Of a DNA stretch of 64,000 bases, positions 52,577-62,602 are shown piece by piece. Both the position numbers and the translations under genes were made by a program. The notes under the pieces are model-generated. The model saw nothing but the letters and a program-made list of their open reading frames with translations. It did not search any database and was not told the origin of the DNA. Origin of the DNA: Brumimicrobium sp051745635 (GTDB lineage: Bacteria; Bacteroidota; Bacteroidia; Flavobacteriales_D; Crocinitomicaceae); the NCBI GenBank assembly GCA_051745635.1, contig JBNJEH010000007.1, positions 7,624 to 71,623 of the forward strand, read 5' to 3'. Each line of letters opens with the position of its first letter. Position 1 is the stretch's first letter.

Positions 52577-54454
52577 ATGAAGAAAATTTACTTTTTAGCA
52601 GCCGTGTTCGGGGTCAGTGCTTCGATGGTAGCACAGACGCCTCAGGGTGTTGAAGGAATGAAAACAGTGCATCAAGAATTAGTGCCCGCCGAGGACATTA
52701 ATATGAAAACCTCAAGTAATCTGGGCGCTACTCCTAAAGCTGCGGGTGATACGGTTTGGATAGATCAGTTTGATGACCCGTCGTTATGGGAAGATTCTAC
52801 AACTGCTAATCCAGCCCCGACAGATTCAGTAGTAGCCGGCTGGTCAATAGGAGACACAGTAACAGGAGCCTTTGCTGGTAGTGCAGCAAATATGAATACA
52901 TCGGGCGATTTTGCTCGTTTTTCAAATTCTGAAACTGATGGGAGCGGTGCTCATATAGGTCCAGAAGGATTATTTACAATGACTTATACTCAAGGTATTG
53001 ACCTGTCTGGTGTTCCCGCCCCTCACCTCGAATTTGAACAGTATGGTGGGATTTTTATAGAAAAGCAGGAGATACAAATTTCTGTCGATGGTGGTAACAA
53101 TTGGGTTAAAGTCGCAGACAATTCTGATAAAGATCCAATAACAGCTAGTGGTGGGTCTCCCTATCCAAGACCAGAAACTAGACGCTTTAACATGACGAGT
53201 GCCATTGGAAATGGGGCTGTAAACGATGTACGTATCCGATTCTTTTGGGATGGTGATATGAATGGTCAAAACATGTCTTATTATTCTTATGGGTGGTTTG
53301 TTGATAATATCAGAATAGTTGAAGGGTATGAAAATGACCTTACAATAAATAATAAGCAGCTGTTTAGTGGTGCTCAGCAAATTCCTTACTATTTCACACC
53401 AGCATCACAAGTTACCGACATGTTCTTCGCTGCAGATGCGACAAATAATGGAGGTTTGGATCAAACAAATGTCACATTAGACGTTGAGTTAGAAGAAGGT
53501 GGAAATACTAGTACGGTTAGTTCAGGAGGAACTACGATTGCTTCAGGAGATACGGACTCTCTCGGAACAAGTGCTTTTACGCCTGTGGCAACAGCAGGAA
53601 CACAGTATAATGCTACATATACTTTGAATCAAGATGAGACGGAAGGATTCCCTTCTGACAACGTGATGACTGATACATTCTATGTGACTGATACTGTTTA
53701 CGGAGTAGATAACGGTAAGCAAAGTGGTGGATTTGGAAACTTTGCCAGTAATTCTGGTCAACCCATTAAAATTGGAAACCAGATGGAAGTCATGGCTAGT
53801 GGTCAGATTTCTTCAATATCTATGTATATTGTAGATAACCAAGACGCTGTTGGTCAAACTGTTTCCGGTCAACTGCATTTGTTTGATCAAAACGGTGGTT
53901 CTTTTGTCTTCCAAAGAGAGACTAACTTCCATGAAATTGAAGCATCAGATCTTGGAGGTTTTGTAACACTTAATCTTACCTCACCATTTGAAGTGGTGGC
54001 TGGAGATATTATTCTACCTCTTGCATCGCATGATGGTCTAGACGTGAGAATAGGAACTGCGCAAGGTGTAGAGGCAGGTATTGTAATTGGACAAGATGCA
54101 GCTGACGACTATGGATCTTTATCTAATCCCAATGCTGTTATGGTTCGTGCTAATATGAATCCAGAAGCGTCAATTGAAAATAACGATGTGGCGTCTTCTT
54201 TAGCTATTACGCAATACCCAAATCCTTTTGCAAATGAGACAACAGTTAGCTACAGTTTAGAAAATGCTGCTGAAGTTTCTTACAGCGTTGTTGACATGGC
54301 AGGTAATGTTGTGTTGGATGGATCAGAAGGTAAAATGAATGCTGGAAAGCACGAATTTAATATCGATGGTTCTTCGCTTTCAAATGGAATTTATTTCCTT
54401 GAGTTTACAGCTGGAGAAAACAGTGCTACTCAAAAATTAGTTGTAAATAAATAG
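52577..54454 (+). CDS. T9SS type A-sorted extracellular protein
   Basis: A 625-residue secreted protein. MKKIYFLAAVFGVSASMVAQ is a signal peptide. The mature part contains a lectin/jelly-roll-like section (about 60-250: GDTVWIDQFDDPSLWEDST, YYSYGWFVDNIRIVEGYE), beta-rich spacer, and a C-terminal T9SS type A sorting domain (about 545-625: ITQYPNPFANETTVSYSLEN, MAGNVVLDG, SLSNGIYFLEFTAGENSATQKLVVNK). Such cargo is exported through the T9SS and fixed to the cell surface or released. No catalytic residues are evident. A strong terminator follows at 54479. Confidence 0.9.
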   Translation: MKKIYFLAAVFGVSASMVAQTPQGVEGMKTVHQELVPAEDINMKTSSNLGATPKAAGDTVWIDQFDDPSLWEDSTTANPAPTDSVVAGWSIGDTVTGAFAGSAANMNTSGDFARFSNSETDGSGAHIGPEGLFTMTYTQGIDLSGVPAPHLEFEQYGGIFIEKQEIQISVDGGNNWVKVADNSDKDPITASGGSPYPRPETRRFNMTSAIGNGAVNDVRIRFFWDGDMNGQNMSYYSYGWFVDNIRIVEGYENDLTINNKQLFSGAQQIPYYFTPASQVTDMFFAADATNNGGLDQTNVTLDVELEEGGNTSTVSSGGTTIASGDTDSLGTSAFTPVATAGTQYNATYTLNQDETEGFPSDNVMTDTFYVTDTVYGVDNGKQSGGFGNFASNSGQPIKIGNQMEVMASGQISSISMYIVDNQDAVGQTVSGQLHLFDQNGGSFVFQRETNFHEIEASDLGGFVTLNLTSPFEVVAGDIILPLASHDGLDVRIGTAQGVEAGIVIGQDAADDYGSLSNPNAVMVRANMNPEASIENNDVASSLAITQYPNPFANETTVSYSLENAAEVSYSVVDMAGNVVLDGSEGKMNAGKHEFNIDGSSLSNGIYFLEFTAGENSATQKLVVNK

Positions 54455-54478
54455 TGACCTTTTTAGGTAAGTTAATTG

Positions 54479-54512
54479 AGGGCTGTCTTTTAAAGGCAGC
54501 CCTTTTTGTTTT
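54479..54512 (+). terminator. Rho-independent terminator after the T9SS cargo gene
   Basis: AGGGCTGTCTTT pairs with AAAGGCAGCCCT around a TA loop at 54479-54503, with one G-U pair, followed by a T-rich stretch. It lies 25 nt after the stop. Confidence 0.9.
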
Positions 54513-54726
54513 TTATAAAACGGAGTTTGTTCGTCTCCGGAAAAAATAAAAACAAGGATAGAGCCCATCTCGCAAAGAACAGGACCTTTCAAGAAACACC
54601 CCGTTTCAAGAGCAGATCTAAACCCCGCCAGAAGCCTTCGTCTAAGCTGAAACAAAAAAGTATTTTCTTTAACATATCTTTACACTTTGAGCGAAACAAA
54701 TGATTGAAAGTTGCGTTATTAGGGTG

Positions 54727-54793
54727 TTAGGTTTCATAAGTAGTAGTGTTAGTTGCGAAGAAGGGGACGCCCGTTCTCTTCTTCGCTTTTTTT
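54727..54793 (+). ncRNA. Candidate small RNA, unit 1
   Basis: The leader GGTTTCATAAGTAGTAGTG is followed by a hairpin: stem GCGAAGAAG / CTTCTTCGC (54755-54786, extendable inward with G-U pairs), loop core GGGACGCCCGTT, then TTTTTTT. TACACTTTG at 54681-54689 is a loose -7 box upstream. The conserved leader, conserved loop and terminator-like end recur at 54988 and 55419. Function is unknown. Confidence 0.7.
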
Positions 54794-54987
54794 GTGACTG
54801 CTATTGGATAAATTTTTCTAGAATTTTCGGATTAATTCTTAAATGGAATTTTACGAACCATCAGCATAGAAGTCACGAAAGAGCAAAAAGAAACAGTCTT
54901 TATTTTGTCAATCGGAAAACCTTAACATTTTTTCACGTATTTAACGTAACAAAAGAGGGAAATGCATGTTAATAATATAAGTAGTAG

Positions 54988-55048
54988 TTAGGTTTCATAA
55001 GTAGTAGTGTGACAAAGGAGAAGGCGCCCGCTTTCTCCTTTGTTTTTT
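54988..55048 (+). ncRNA. Candidate small RNA, unit 2
   Basis: The same leader is followed by stem CAAAGGAGAA / TTCTCCTTTG (55013-55042) around loop GGCGCCCGCT, then TTTTTT. The stem is unrelated to unit 1 or 3 but pairs perfectly, which argues for selection on structure. A partial leader duplication, ATAAGTAGTAGT, lies just upstream (54978-54989). Confidence 0.72.
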
Positions 55049-55418
55049 ATAGATGCAGGGAATAAGGAAAATCATGGCGGTCCTCCACACTGCTCAGTTA
55101 ACCCTCAGGAATCCAGCAAGACAATTAGGAATTGAATTTTTAGTCCAATTTAAAACCATCAAATTGTCGCTTGTCTATGTGACCAAATTGGTACCGAAAT
55201 GAACAGCAAGTGCGATAGTTTGGTCTCACTGTATATTTAATTGAATGCAGGATGAACATTTCAACGGCTATTCATTTAGCAATGATTAAATTCGTGATGA
55301 AAAGTGGATCAGCACCTTTTTCTTTGAAAGTGTTTGCCCCAATTTCCCGGAAAATATTAGGACCCTGCAATCATGTCATATATTCAAGTTGGCACAATAC
55401 TTGTAAAAGTTGATATCG

Positions 55419-55487
55419 TTAGGTTTCATAAGTAGTAGTGTTAGAATCGGAGGAATTGGCACCCGCTAATTCCTCCGATTATTTTTC
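55419..55487 (+). ncRNA. Candidate small RNA, unit 3
   Basis: The leader is followed by the longest stem, AATCGGAGGAATT / AATTCCTCCGATT (55445-55480, 13 bp), around loop GGCACCCGCT, then ATTTTT. The loop differs from unit 2 by one base. It lies 174 nt before lepA. Confidence 0.72.
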
Positions 55488-55660
55488 CATCGAACAACAG
55501 TATATCGCGCATGCTGCGAAATATCCCGGTAGATTTAGCAAGGCTCTGTATTTTCGCTGGCAATCTTGTCAATGAATCACTGGATAAGTTATAGAATTAC
55601 ATTAAATTCGCAGAGAGAAATTGACCCCTTGAACAGGCGGTATTCGACAAACACATATCA

Positions 55661-57457
55661 ATGAAAAATATTCGAAATTTTTGTATCATCGCCCACATTG
55701 ACCACGGGAAAAGTACGCTGGCAGACAGAATGCTTCAAATGACCGGAACAATTTCCGATCGCGACATGCAGGAACAAGCGCTGGATGATATGGATCTGGA
55801 GCGGGAACGCGGCATAACGATTAAAAGTCACGCGATTCAAATGGATTATGAATACCAGGGTGAGAATTACAAATTGAACCTGATTGACACTCCTGGTCAC
55901 GTTGATTTCTCTTATGAAGTTTCCCGATCTATTGCCGCCTGCGAAGGAGCTTTGCTCATCGTAGATGCCTCACAAGGGATTGAAGCGCAGACGATTTCAA
56001 ATTTATATTTGGCACTTGAACACGATTTGGAAATTATTCCCGTGCTGAACAAGATGGATTTACCAGGCGCTGAACCTGAAGAGGTGACGGATCAAATTGT
56101 TGAATTGATCGGTTGTGAAATAGAAGATGTGATTCCCGCTTCCGGAAAGACAGGTATGGGGGTAGAGAAAATTCTAGCGGCTGTCGTCGACCGCGTACCG
56201 GCACCGAGTGGAAATCCCGATGCTCCGCTTCAGGCAATGATCTTTGATTCTGTATTTAATCCATTTCGGGGGATTATTGCTTATTACCGGGTGATGAACG
56301 GTTCTTTGGCCAAAGGAGAAAAAGTCCAGTTCGTGAATACGGGCAAATCGTATACTGCCGATGAAATTGGTATACTGAAAATGCAACCGGTCCAAAAAAA
56401 GCAAATTAATACCGGTGATGTTGGTTATATCATTTCTGGAATTAAGCAGGCCAAAGAGGTGAAAGTGGGTGAAACCATTACAACGCTTGAAAATCCCTGC
56501 GAAGAGCCCGTAAAAGGATTTGAGGATGTGAAACCCATGGTTTTTGCTGGAATTTACCCCGTAGACACCGATGATTTTGAGGAGTTGCGCTATTCTATGG
56601 AAAAATTACAATTGAACGACTCTTCCCTCGTTTTTGAACCAGAGGCTTCTGCTGCTTTGGGCTTTGGTTTCCGTTGCGGCTTTCTGGGAATGCTGCACAT
56701 GGAGATTATTCAGGAACGACTCGAACGCGAGTTTAATATGACTGTCATCACAACAGTGCCCAACGTTTCTTACTTCTGTTATATGAAAAAGGATCCCGAG
56801 GAGCAGATTACGGTAAATAACCCTTCAGAACTCCCCGATCCGGCAGGCATTGAGTATATTGAAGAACCTTTCATCAAGGCGCAGGTGATTACGAAATCTG
56901 AATACGTCGGACCAGTGATGAACCTTTGCATCGAAAAACGAGGCGAACTACAAAACCAGGTTTATTTAACCCAGGACCGCGTGGAACTCACCTTTCACAT
57001 GCCCATGGCTGAAATTGTATTTGATTTTTACGATCGATTGAAATCCGTTTCGCGCGGCTATGCCTCTTTCGATTATTTTCCTATTGGGTATCAGCAGTCA
57101 GATTTGGTAAAAGTAGATGTCCTTTTAAACCATGAGCAAGTGGATGCGCTTTCGGCGCTGGTACACCGCTCGAATGCTTTTGATTTGGGTAAACAGATTT
57201 GTAACAAGCTCAAAGAGCTTATTCCCAGACAGCAATTTGAAATACCGATTCAAGCTGCGATTGGTGCAAAAATTATCGCGCGCGAAACGATCAAGGCACT
57301 GCGCAAAGATGTTACTGCAAAATGTTATGGGGGTGATATTTCCCGTAAGCGAAAATTGCTGGAAAAACAAAAACAAGGAAAAAAACGCATGCGTCAGGTA
57401 GGAAAAGTGGAGGTACCACAGGAGGCGTTTCTGGCTGTTCTAAAGTTGAACGATTAA
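55661..57457 (+). CDS. lepA: Elongation factor 4 (LepA)
   Basis: A 598-residue ribosome-dependent GTPase. NFCIIAHIDHGKSTLADRML is G1, ERGITIKSHAIQM the switch region, DTPGHVDFSYEV G3 and NKMDLPGA G4. Domains II, III and V follow, and the LepA-specific C-terminal domain (about 490-598) ends in RKRKLLEKQKQGKKRMRQVGKVEVPQEAFLAVLKL. It is thought to aid ribosome assembly or rescue stalled complexes. Length is standard. Confidence 0.97.
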   Translation: MKNIRNFCIIAHIDHGKSTLADRMLQMTGTISDRDMQEQALDDMDLERERGITIKSHAIQMDYEYQGENYKLNLIDTPGHVDFSYEVSRSIAACEGALLIVDASQGIEAQTISNLYLALEHDLEIIPVLNKMDLPGAEPEEVTDQIVELIGCEIEDVIPASGKTGMGVEKILAAVVDRVPAPSGNPDAPLQAMIFDSVFNPFRGIIAYYRVMNGSLAKGEKVQFVNTGKSYTADEIGILKMQPVQKKQINTGDVGYIISGIKQAKEVKVGETITTLENPCEEPVKGFEDVKPMVFAGIYPVDTDDFEELRYSMEKLQLNDSSLVFEPEASAALGFGFRCGFLGMLHMEIIQERLEREFNMTVITTVPNVSYFCYMKKDPEEQITVNNPSELPDPAGIEYIEEPFIKAQVITKSEYVGPVMNLCIEKRGELQNQVYLTQDRVELTFHMPMAEIVFDFYDRLKSVSRGYASFDYFPIGYQQSDLVKVDVLLNHEQVDALSALVHRSNAFDLGKQICNKLKELIPRQQFEIPIQAAIGAKIIARETIKALRKDVTAKCYGGDISRKRKLLEKQKQGKKRMRQVGKVEVPQEAFLAVLKLND

Positions 57458-57547
57458 TTTTTTGAAATGGAGAACTGACAAACATCATACGTTTTCTCCA
57501 GAGCGACAAAAAAGGTTTTGTTAATTTTGTAGTAATAGATATAATAC

Positions 57548-58198
57548 GTGTTTGAACTAATCATAAAAGGTATCGTAACGGGACTCATTTTGAGTGTGAT
57601 GCTGGGACCCGCATTCTTTTTATTGTTGGAGACGAGCATAAGAAGAGGGTTGCGCGCAGCAGCAGCTTTTGATGCTGGTGTGTTCATTTCAGATGTTTTG
57701 TATATCATTGTCGCCTATGTATTCATACAGAAGGTTGAAGAATTATCCAGGGGAAGTGACAACGCGCTTATTCTGACGATTGGCGGTGGACTTTTTTTGA
57801 TATATGGAGCAGTCACGTTTTTCAAGAAAATAAAATCGGTTGACGTTTCAGAAACGGGCAGAGCGCCGCGACGACCAAAAGACTATTGGGTGTTGTTTTT
57901 AAAGGGACTTTTACTCAATTTAGCCAATCCGCTGGTCATCTTTTATTGGTTCTCCGTCATGGCGCTGGGGCAGTCTGGAAAAGAAACAGTTTTCACCGGA
58001 TGGGAAATGTTTTTATACCTTTCGGTGATTTTGGTGACGTTTTTTTCCATCGATTTTTTAAAGATTATTGGAGCAAAACGGCTGCGTCCTTTCATTACCA
58101 CGAAACTTTTGCGCTCGCTCAACCAAATTACCGGTGCAATATTGATGATATTTGGTGTTTTTCTCGTCATAAACAGTATTATCATTTGGGTTCGATAG
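57548..58198 (+). CDS. LysE/RhtB-family exporter
   Basis: A 216-residue inner-membrane protein of the LysE superfamily (amino-acid or metabolite efflux). Six helices are visible; the family block GLILSVMLGPAFFLLLETSIRRGLRAAAAFDAGVFISDVLYII covers the first two. KGLLLNLANPLVIFYWFSVMA is the second conserved block, with the NP motif. The start is GTG at 57548; no ATG upstream fits. The substrate is unknown. Confidence 0.9.
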   Translation: MFELIIKGIVTGLILSVMLGPAFFLLLETSIRRGLRAAAAFDAGVFISDVLYIIVAYVFIQKVEELSRGSDNALILTIGGGLFLIYGAVTFFKKIKSVDVSETGRAPRRPKDYWVLFLKGLLLNLANPLVIFYWFSVMALGQSGKETVFTGWEMFLYLSVILVTFFSIDFLKIIGAKRLRPFITTKLLRSLNQITGAILMIFGVFLVINSIIIWVR

Positions 58199-58252
58199 TT
58201 TGAAGTGTAACATTAAAAGAAAATTGGCATTATACGGCACAAGAACGAAATC

Positions 58253-59971
58253 ATGAACAAAATTGTTGTTATATTACTTATACTGAGCGCCACCTTTAGC
58301 TGGACGCAAGAGGTGAAAAAAAGAAACTTGTCTAAACGCCAGTACTTTTATTACGATCCGCTGCAAAAATCGAACGTGGAAAGCGAGGGATTCTACTACG
58401 TGGATGATTTGGGCGAAACGACTGAACGACACGGCAGCTGGAAGTTTTATGATCGCGAAGGAAACCTCAAAGAGGAACGGAATTATTATAAAAATGACCT
58501 CCACGGTAAGGTGGTGACCTATTACGACAATGGCCGGAAAAAAGATGAGGGTTATTTTGAAATGGGTGAGCAGGATAGCGTGTACTACAAGTATTATTTG
58601 ACGGGGGATACGAGCGAAATCGGGCATTATCAAAACGATGAACCAGCGGGAGAATGGCGCTATTTTTATACCGACGGGGCGTTGAAAATGGTGGAAGAAA
58701 TTGTGGATACGATGTCTTATGTTTGGCAATATTACGCTCCCGACTCAGCACATACACACATCGTAAAAGATGGCGACGGCGAGATGGTAGACTATTTCAG
58801 CAACGGCGAGTTGAAAGCCTGGTATAACTACAAAGATGGGTTGAAACACGGCCCTTTTGAAGAAGGTTCGGTTCATGGGTATTACTTGCTAAAAGGAGCT
58901 TTTCATAAAAATAAACCCGACGGAAAGTGGGAGTATTATTACTACACCGGCGATATTGAAAAAGTAGCGCATTACGAAAAAGGAGAGCTGCATGGAGCGT
59001 ATAAGTATTACTACGACAACGGTCAACTCAATGTAGAGGGACAATATGAAGCCGGAAAAAAAACGGGTCAATGGACGTGGTATACCAACTCGGGCAAGGT
59101 CGATATGGAAGGAACGTTTAAAGCGGGAGAACAGCACGGAAAATGGCACTATAACTATCCCGACGGGACATTGTCTTACGAGGCACACTTCAAAGAAGGA
59201 GATAAGCATGGGGAATGGAAGTACTTTTATCAGGATGGCTCCAAATTTAAGCGCGGAACTTTTGCCAACGATGAAAAAAATGGCTCCTGGAAAACCTGGT
59301 ATGAAAACGGCAATTTGCTCATGGAAGGCGAATACGAAAATGGTCAGGAAGAGGGAGTTTGGAAAAATTACTGGGAAAACGGTCAGTTGAAGAACAAGTC
59401 CACATTTAAACAGGGAAAATTACACGGCGATTGGGTTTCATACTACCCTTCAGGTGTACAATTGAACGAGGGAGCATACGAAGATGGATTGAAAACAGGC
59501 GAATGGAAGCATTACTTTGAAAATGGTATGGTCAAAGACATCAAAGATTACAAAGTAATTACCAAAAAGTCTAAAATTGATTACGGCCCCATGAAAGATC
59601 GCGATCAACGGGTGTCTGTAAAACACGGTAAGTTTATTCAATATTCGGATAAAGACTTCAAGCGCACACTGGAGGGGAAGTTTAAAAAAGGAGAAAAACA
59701 CGGCGACTGGATCACATATCATCCCGGAGGAGAACTGCCCGCTGTCATTTCTCCATATAAAAAAGGGGAGTTACATGGAACCATGAAGACGTACACCTTC
59801 AAAGGACATAAACTCATGTCTGAAGTCGACTATAAGAACGGAAAGCGGCACGGCAAGGTTAAAATATTCAATAATGAGGGTGAAGTCGTCGAGGAACAAA
59901 AATATAAAAATGGCGTTCAAGTGGTTGAAGGTACAAAAACGGGAACAGGGTTTTCTCCAGGTGGTCGTTAG
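58253..59971 (+). CDS. Exported MORN-repeat protein (YwqK-like)
   Basis: A 572-residue protein with signal peptide MNKIVVILLILSATFSWTQ and then some 18 imperfect MORN-like repeats of about 23 residues, such as GEWKYFYQDGSKFKRGTF, GSWKTWYENGNLLMEGEYENG and GVWKNYWENGQLKNKSTF. The repeats are spaced evenly to about residue 550. This YwqK-like arrangement is common in Flavobacteriia; no biochemical role is established. The repeated aromatic G-W/Y-Y patches suggest a binding surface. It ends overlapping the convergent MFS gene by 4 nt. Confidence 0.88.
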   Translation: MNKIVVILLILSATFSWTQEVKKRNLSKRQYFYYDPLQKSNVESEGFYYVDDLGETTERHGSWKFYDREGNLKEERNYYKNDLHGKVVTYYDNGRKKDEGYFEMGEQDSVYYKYYLTGDTSEIGHYQNDEPAGEWRYFYTDGALKMVEEIVDTMSYVWQYYAPDSAHTHIVKDGDGEMVDYFSNGELKAWYNYKDGLKHGPFEEGSVHGYYLLKGAFHKNKPDGKWEYYYYTGDIEKVAHYEKGELHGAYKYYYDNGQLNVEGQYEAGKKTGQWTWYTNSGKVDMEGTFKAGEQHGKWHYNYPDGTLSYEAHFKEGDKHGEWKYFYQDGSKFKRGTFANDEKNGSWKTWYENGNLLMEGEYENGQEEGVWKNYWENGQLKNKSTFKQGKLHGDWVSYYPSGVQLNEGAYEDGLKTGEWKHYFENGMVKDIKDYKVITKKSKIDYGPMKDRDQRVSVKHGKFIQYSDKDFKRTLEGKFKKGEKHGDWITYHPGGELPAVISPYKKGELHGTMKTYTFKGHKLMSEVDYKNGKRHGKVKIFNNEGEVVEEQKYKNGVQVVEGTKTGTGFSPGGR

Positions 59972-61182
59972 GAGGCTTTAAACCGTAGAATTCTTATAGC
60001 ATTCAGTGTACATAAACCATAAAAGATGAGCGAAAAGAATGCGATATCACTAAAATCAAATCCGTTATCCAGCAAAACCCCAAAGGCTAAAGGACCAAGT
60101 GCTGTCGAAAACACCATGACAGTCGTAAATAAACTGCGTACAGAACCAATGATGCGCGTTCCGAACAGTTCGGCTAATGCCACGTTTTTGATGGTACTTC
60201 CAAAGCCGTTTGTGATTCCAATGCCAGCAACAAGGGTGATGTAAACCCAGGGGTCAGAGAAGAACATGAGTGCTAAAAAACCGATACAAGCCGGAAGGAG
60301 GTAAATAGGAAATAAATTTTTCCCCGAAAATCGATCCGCAAGAAACCCTGCGAAGAGATTACTTAATGCGTTACCCACCGCGTAAGCCGTAAATCCAGCT
60401 GCGATAAATGTTGGGGTCCAGTCATTGGCAAGGCCTAATTTTAGTTTGAACAACAAAAACCCTGTTCCAATACTAGCTGCAGCCAGACTACTCGGCATGA
60501 TGACCCAAAATGCGGGTGTTTTCATAACTTCCCAGGGCTTCGACTGTTTTGCTTCTTCTTTCGAGAATGGAGCGGGAATGTACTTACGCAATTGAGAAAA
60601 ATTGACATTCTTGCGCAGTAAATAAATGGCATAGGGGACGGCAAGTAAGACCAGAATTAGCGAAATGATAAGCGTGTACCTCCAGCCAAAAAGAGCCATT
60701 AATGAGACTAAAATAATGGGCAAAACTGCTTCTCCAAACGGATGTCCGAGGTTGGCCAAACTAATCGATTTTCCGCGCTCGTCATCGAAAAAACGCGCCA
60801 TACTGGTGATGGCTGTGTGAGAAAGTAATCCCTGACCAAACAAACGCAATCCATAAAGTGAAATGAAGAGCAGTGGCAGAAAATAGGACATGGAAAGGAG
60901 TCCCATAAAGAAGACCAGTCCGAGCATAACGACAATCGTAAATCGCGTCAGGCGTACTTTGTCTATAAACCGACCGGCCCAGGTTATTGTAAAAGCACTG
61001 GCAATCGTCGCACCGCCGTAAATTGAACTAAACAAACTGTCGCTGATCTCAAATGCCTTTTGTATGTATGGGACGTATAATGAAATCAAGAATGTCTGTC
61101 CAAAACTGGAAAGAAAGGTCAGCAAAAACCCGAACCCCAGCAGGTAGCGATGCCGTTTGAGATATGTCGTCAGTTTTGACAC
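59968..61182 (-). CDS. MFS transporter
   Basis: A 404-residue major facilitator with twelve hydrophobic helices. The first half contains FLLTFLSSFGQTFLISLYVPYIQ and the loop GRFIDKVRLTRF between helices 2 and 3, the usual MFS loop motif; the second half repeats it in GFLADRFSGKN. The long central loop (YIPAPFSKEEAKQSKPWEV) separates the halves. It is probably an oxalate/formate-type or monocarboxylate-type MFS; the substrate is not predictable. It is divergent from the Kelch gene with a 108-bp gap. Confidence 0.9.
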   Translation of the reverse strand: MSKLTTYLKRHRYLLGFGFLLTFLSSFGQTFLISLYVPYIQKAFEISDSLFSSIYGGATIASAFTITWAGRFIDKVRLTRFTIVVMLGLVFFMGLLSMSYFLPLLFISLYGLRLFGQGLLSHTAITSMARFFDDERGKSISLANLGHPFGEAVLPIILVSLMALFGWRYTLIISLILVLLAVPYAIYLLRKNVNFSQLRKYIPAPFSKEEAKQSKPWEVMKTPAFWVIMPSSLAAASIGTGFLLFKLKLGLANDWTPTFIAAGFTAYAVGNALSNLFAGFLADRFSGKNLFPIYLLPACIGFLALMFFSDPWVYITLVAGIGITNGFGSTIKNVALAELFGTRIIGSVRSLFTTVMVFSTALGPLAFGVLLDNGFDFSDIAFFSLIFYGLCTLNAIRILRFKAS

Positions 61183-61290
61183 GGCTGCAAAAATAGTGTT
61201 TTCGTTGAATGGGGCTTATCCGTATTCATCTCGAACTTCAAAGAATTTCTTTTCTCTGCAATCTGTCAGGAGAAAATACGTTATAGCCCT

Positions 61291-62478
61291 ATGCGATACT
61301 TACTACTCATTTGCTTTTTCGGACCACTGCTCACCGTCGCTCAAAACTGGTCGGAGATTGACGCCTTTCCCGGTACATCCAGGGATGATGCTGTGGCGTT
61401 TAAAATAAATGATAAAGTTTATTGTGGAACGGGTTTACAGACGGGTTGGACAGCAACTGGGGATTTTTACGTATTCGATTGTGCAACTGAGAACTGGTCT
61501 GCAACTGCTTCACTTCCCAACGGAGAAGAGCGTCAGTACGCTTGCGGATGGAGCGCCAATGGACAAGGATACATCTTTGGAGGAAGAGCCAGCGGACAAC
61601 ATTTTAATGACTTATGGAAATATGATCCGGTGGGAGATAACTGGTCAGAATTAACGGCTTTACCAGCTATTGGACGTTCAGGAGCACATTCTTTTGTCAT
61701 TGAGGATGAGGTTTTTATTGTAGGCGGTCAAACTGATAATTCAGCTGCAACAAATGAGGTTTGGAAATATAATATACCGACAGATACATGGACGCAGCTA
61801 CAAAACCTACCTTTTGGAGGTCGTTGGCGGGGAACAACAGAAATGATCAATGATACCGCTTATTTGGTGGCTGGTAAAACTGCCAACGCACACTTTCCTG
61901 ATTCGATGTATCGCTACCTGCCGGCAACAGATGAGTGGGAATTTGAAACGACGACGCCATTTGCGGGGCGCACCTATTCGGAGTCAACGGTAATTGATGA
62001 AAAAATCGTGATTTGCTTTGGGCTCGATAGTTTAGATCAATCGTACAACGACGTATGGTCGTATGATGTGAGCACCAGCCAATGGGAGCAAGAGGTTAGT
62101 TTGCCCGCACTCCATCGTCGTGGAGGAATCGCTTTTTCCCACAATATGGCGTTGTATTACACCACGGGAATTGATGAAAATAATGATCGTTTGACACAAA
62201 CCTGGAAATTAGAAAATGCAACAGCCCTTGAAAAACACAAAAAAGCCGGGAGTTTTAAGGTCTTTCCCAATCCGGCTTCGGGAATCATTCATGTCAAACG
62301 CGACCCGGCTTTAGGACAAAGTCGGGTACTCATCCTTGATGTTAACGGTCAGATAGTGCTTGCTGAACGCCTTCCGGAAGCAGAAAAAACTATCGATGTA
62401 AGTGAGCTTTCTGCTGGATTTTATGTGGTGAAAATTGCGGGGGAGGAGCTAGATGATAAACTAATCATTCTCGAATAG
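61291..62478 (+). CDS. Kelch-repeat protein with T9SS type A tail
   Basis: A 395-residue exported protein. A signal peptide (MRYLLLICFFGPLLTVAQ) precedes about six Kelch repeats (30-310) such as NDLWKYDPVGDNWSELTALPAIGRSGAHSFVIEDEVFIVGG and NEVWKYNIPTDTWTQLQNLPFGGRW, which should form a beta propeller. The C-terminal 80 residues (FKVFPNPASGIIHVKRD...VLILDVNGQIVLAE...LSAGFYVVKIAGEELDDKLIIL) are a T9SS type A sorting domain. I infer a surface-attached binding protein; the ligand is unknown. Confidence 0.9.
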   Translation: MRYLLLICFFGPLLTVAQNWSEIDAFPGTSRDDAVAFKINDKVYCGTGLQTGWTATGDFYVFDCATENWSATASLPNGEERQYACGWSANGQGYIFGGRASGQHFNDLWKYDPVGDNWSELTALPAIGRSGAHSFVIEDEVFIVGGQTDNSAATNEVWKYNIPTDTWTQLQNLPFGGRWRGTTEMINDTAYLVAGKTANAHFPDSMYRYLPATDEWEFETTTPFAGRTYSESTVIDEKIVICFGLDSLDQSYNDVWSYDVSTSQWEQEVSLPALHRRGGIAFSHNMALYYTTGIDENNDRLTQTWKLENATALEKHKKAGSFKVFPNPASGIIHVKRDPALGQSRVLILDVNGQIVLAERLPEAEKTIDVSELSAGFYVVKIAGEELDDKLIILE

Positions 62479-62602
62479 AAAGCGTTGTACGGAAGGAGTT
62501 CTTATATTTATAAACAGTTTGTTTTCGTAAATTTATTTTCATCAACAAGTAACATTCATTTAATAGAGCTATAAAACAAAATCGTGAATTTTATAGCTGC
62601 CT

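Larger units (their letters stand above)
54513..55660. other. Non-coding interval around the small-RNA units
   Basis: This 1.15-kb gap between the T9SS cargo gene and lepA holds the three RNA-like units and no convincing protein gene. Reading frames of 65-90 codons occur (for example at 54506 and 54700), but they are low in expected composition and cross the repeat units. A small hairpin, CGGAG...CTCCG, stands near 54523. Confidence 0.55.

Noticed and set aside
54506..54972. Small frames in the small-RNA interval
   Set aside because: They cross the repeat units and terminator, have no recognisable start signals, and show the composition of non-coding DNA.
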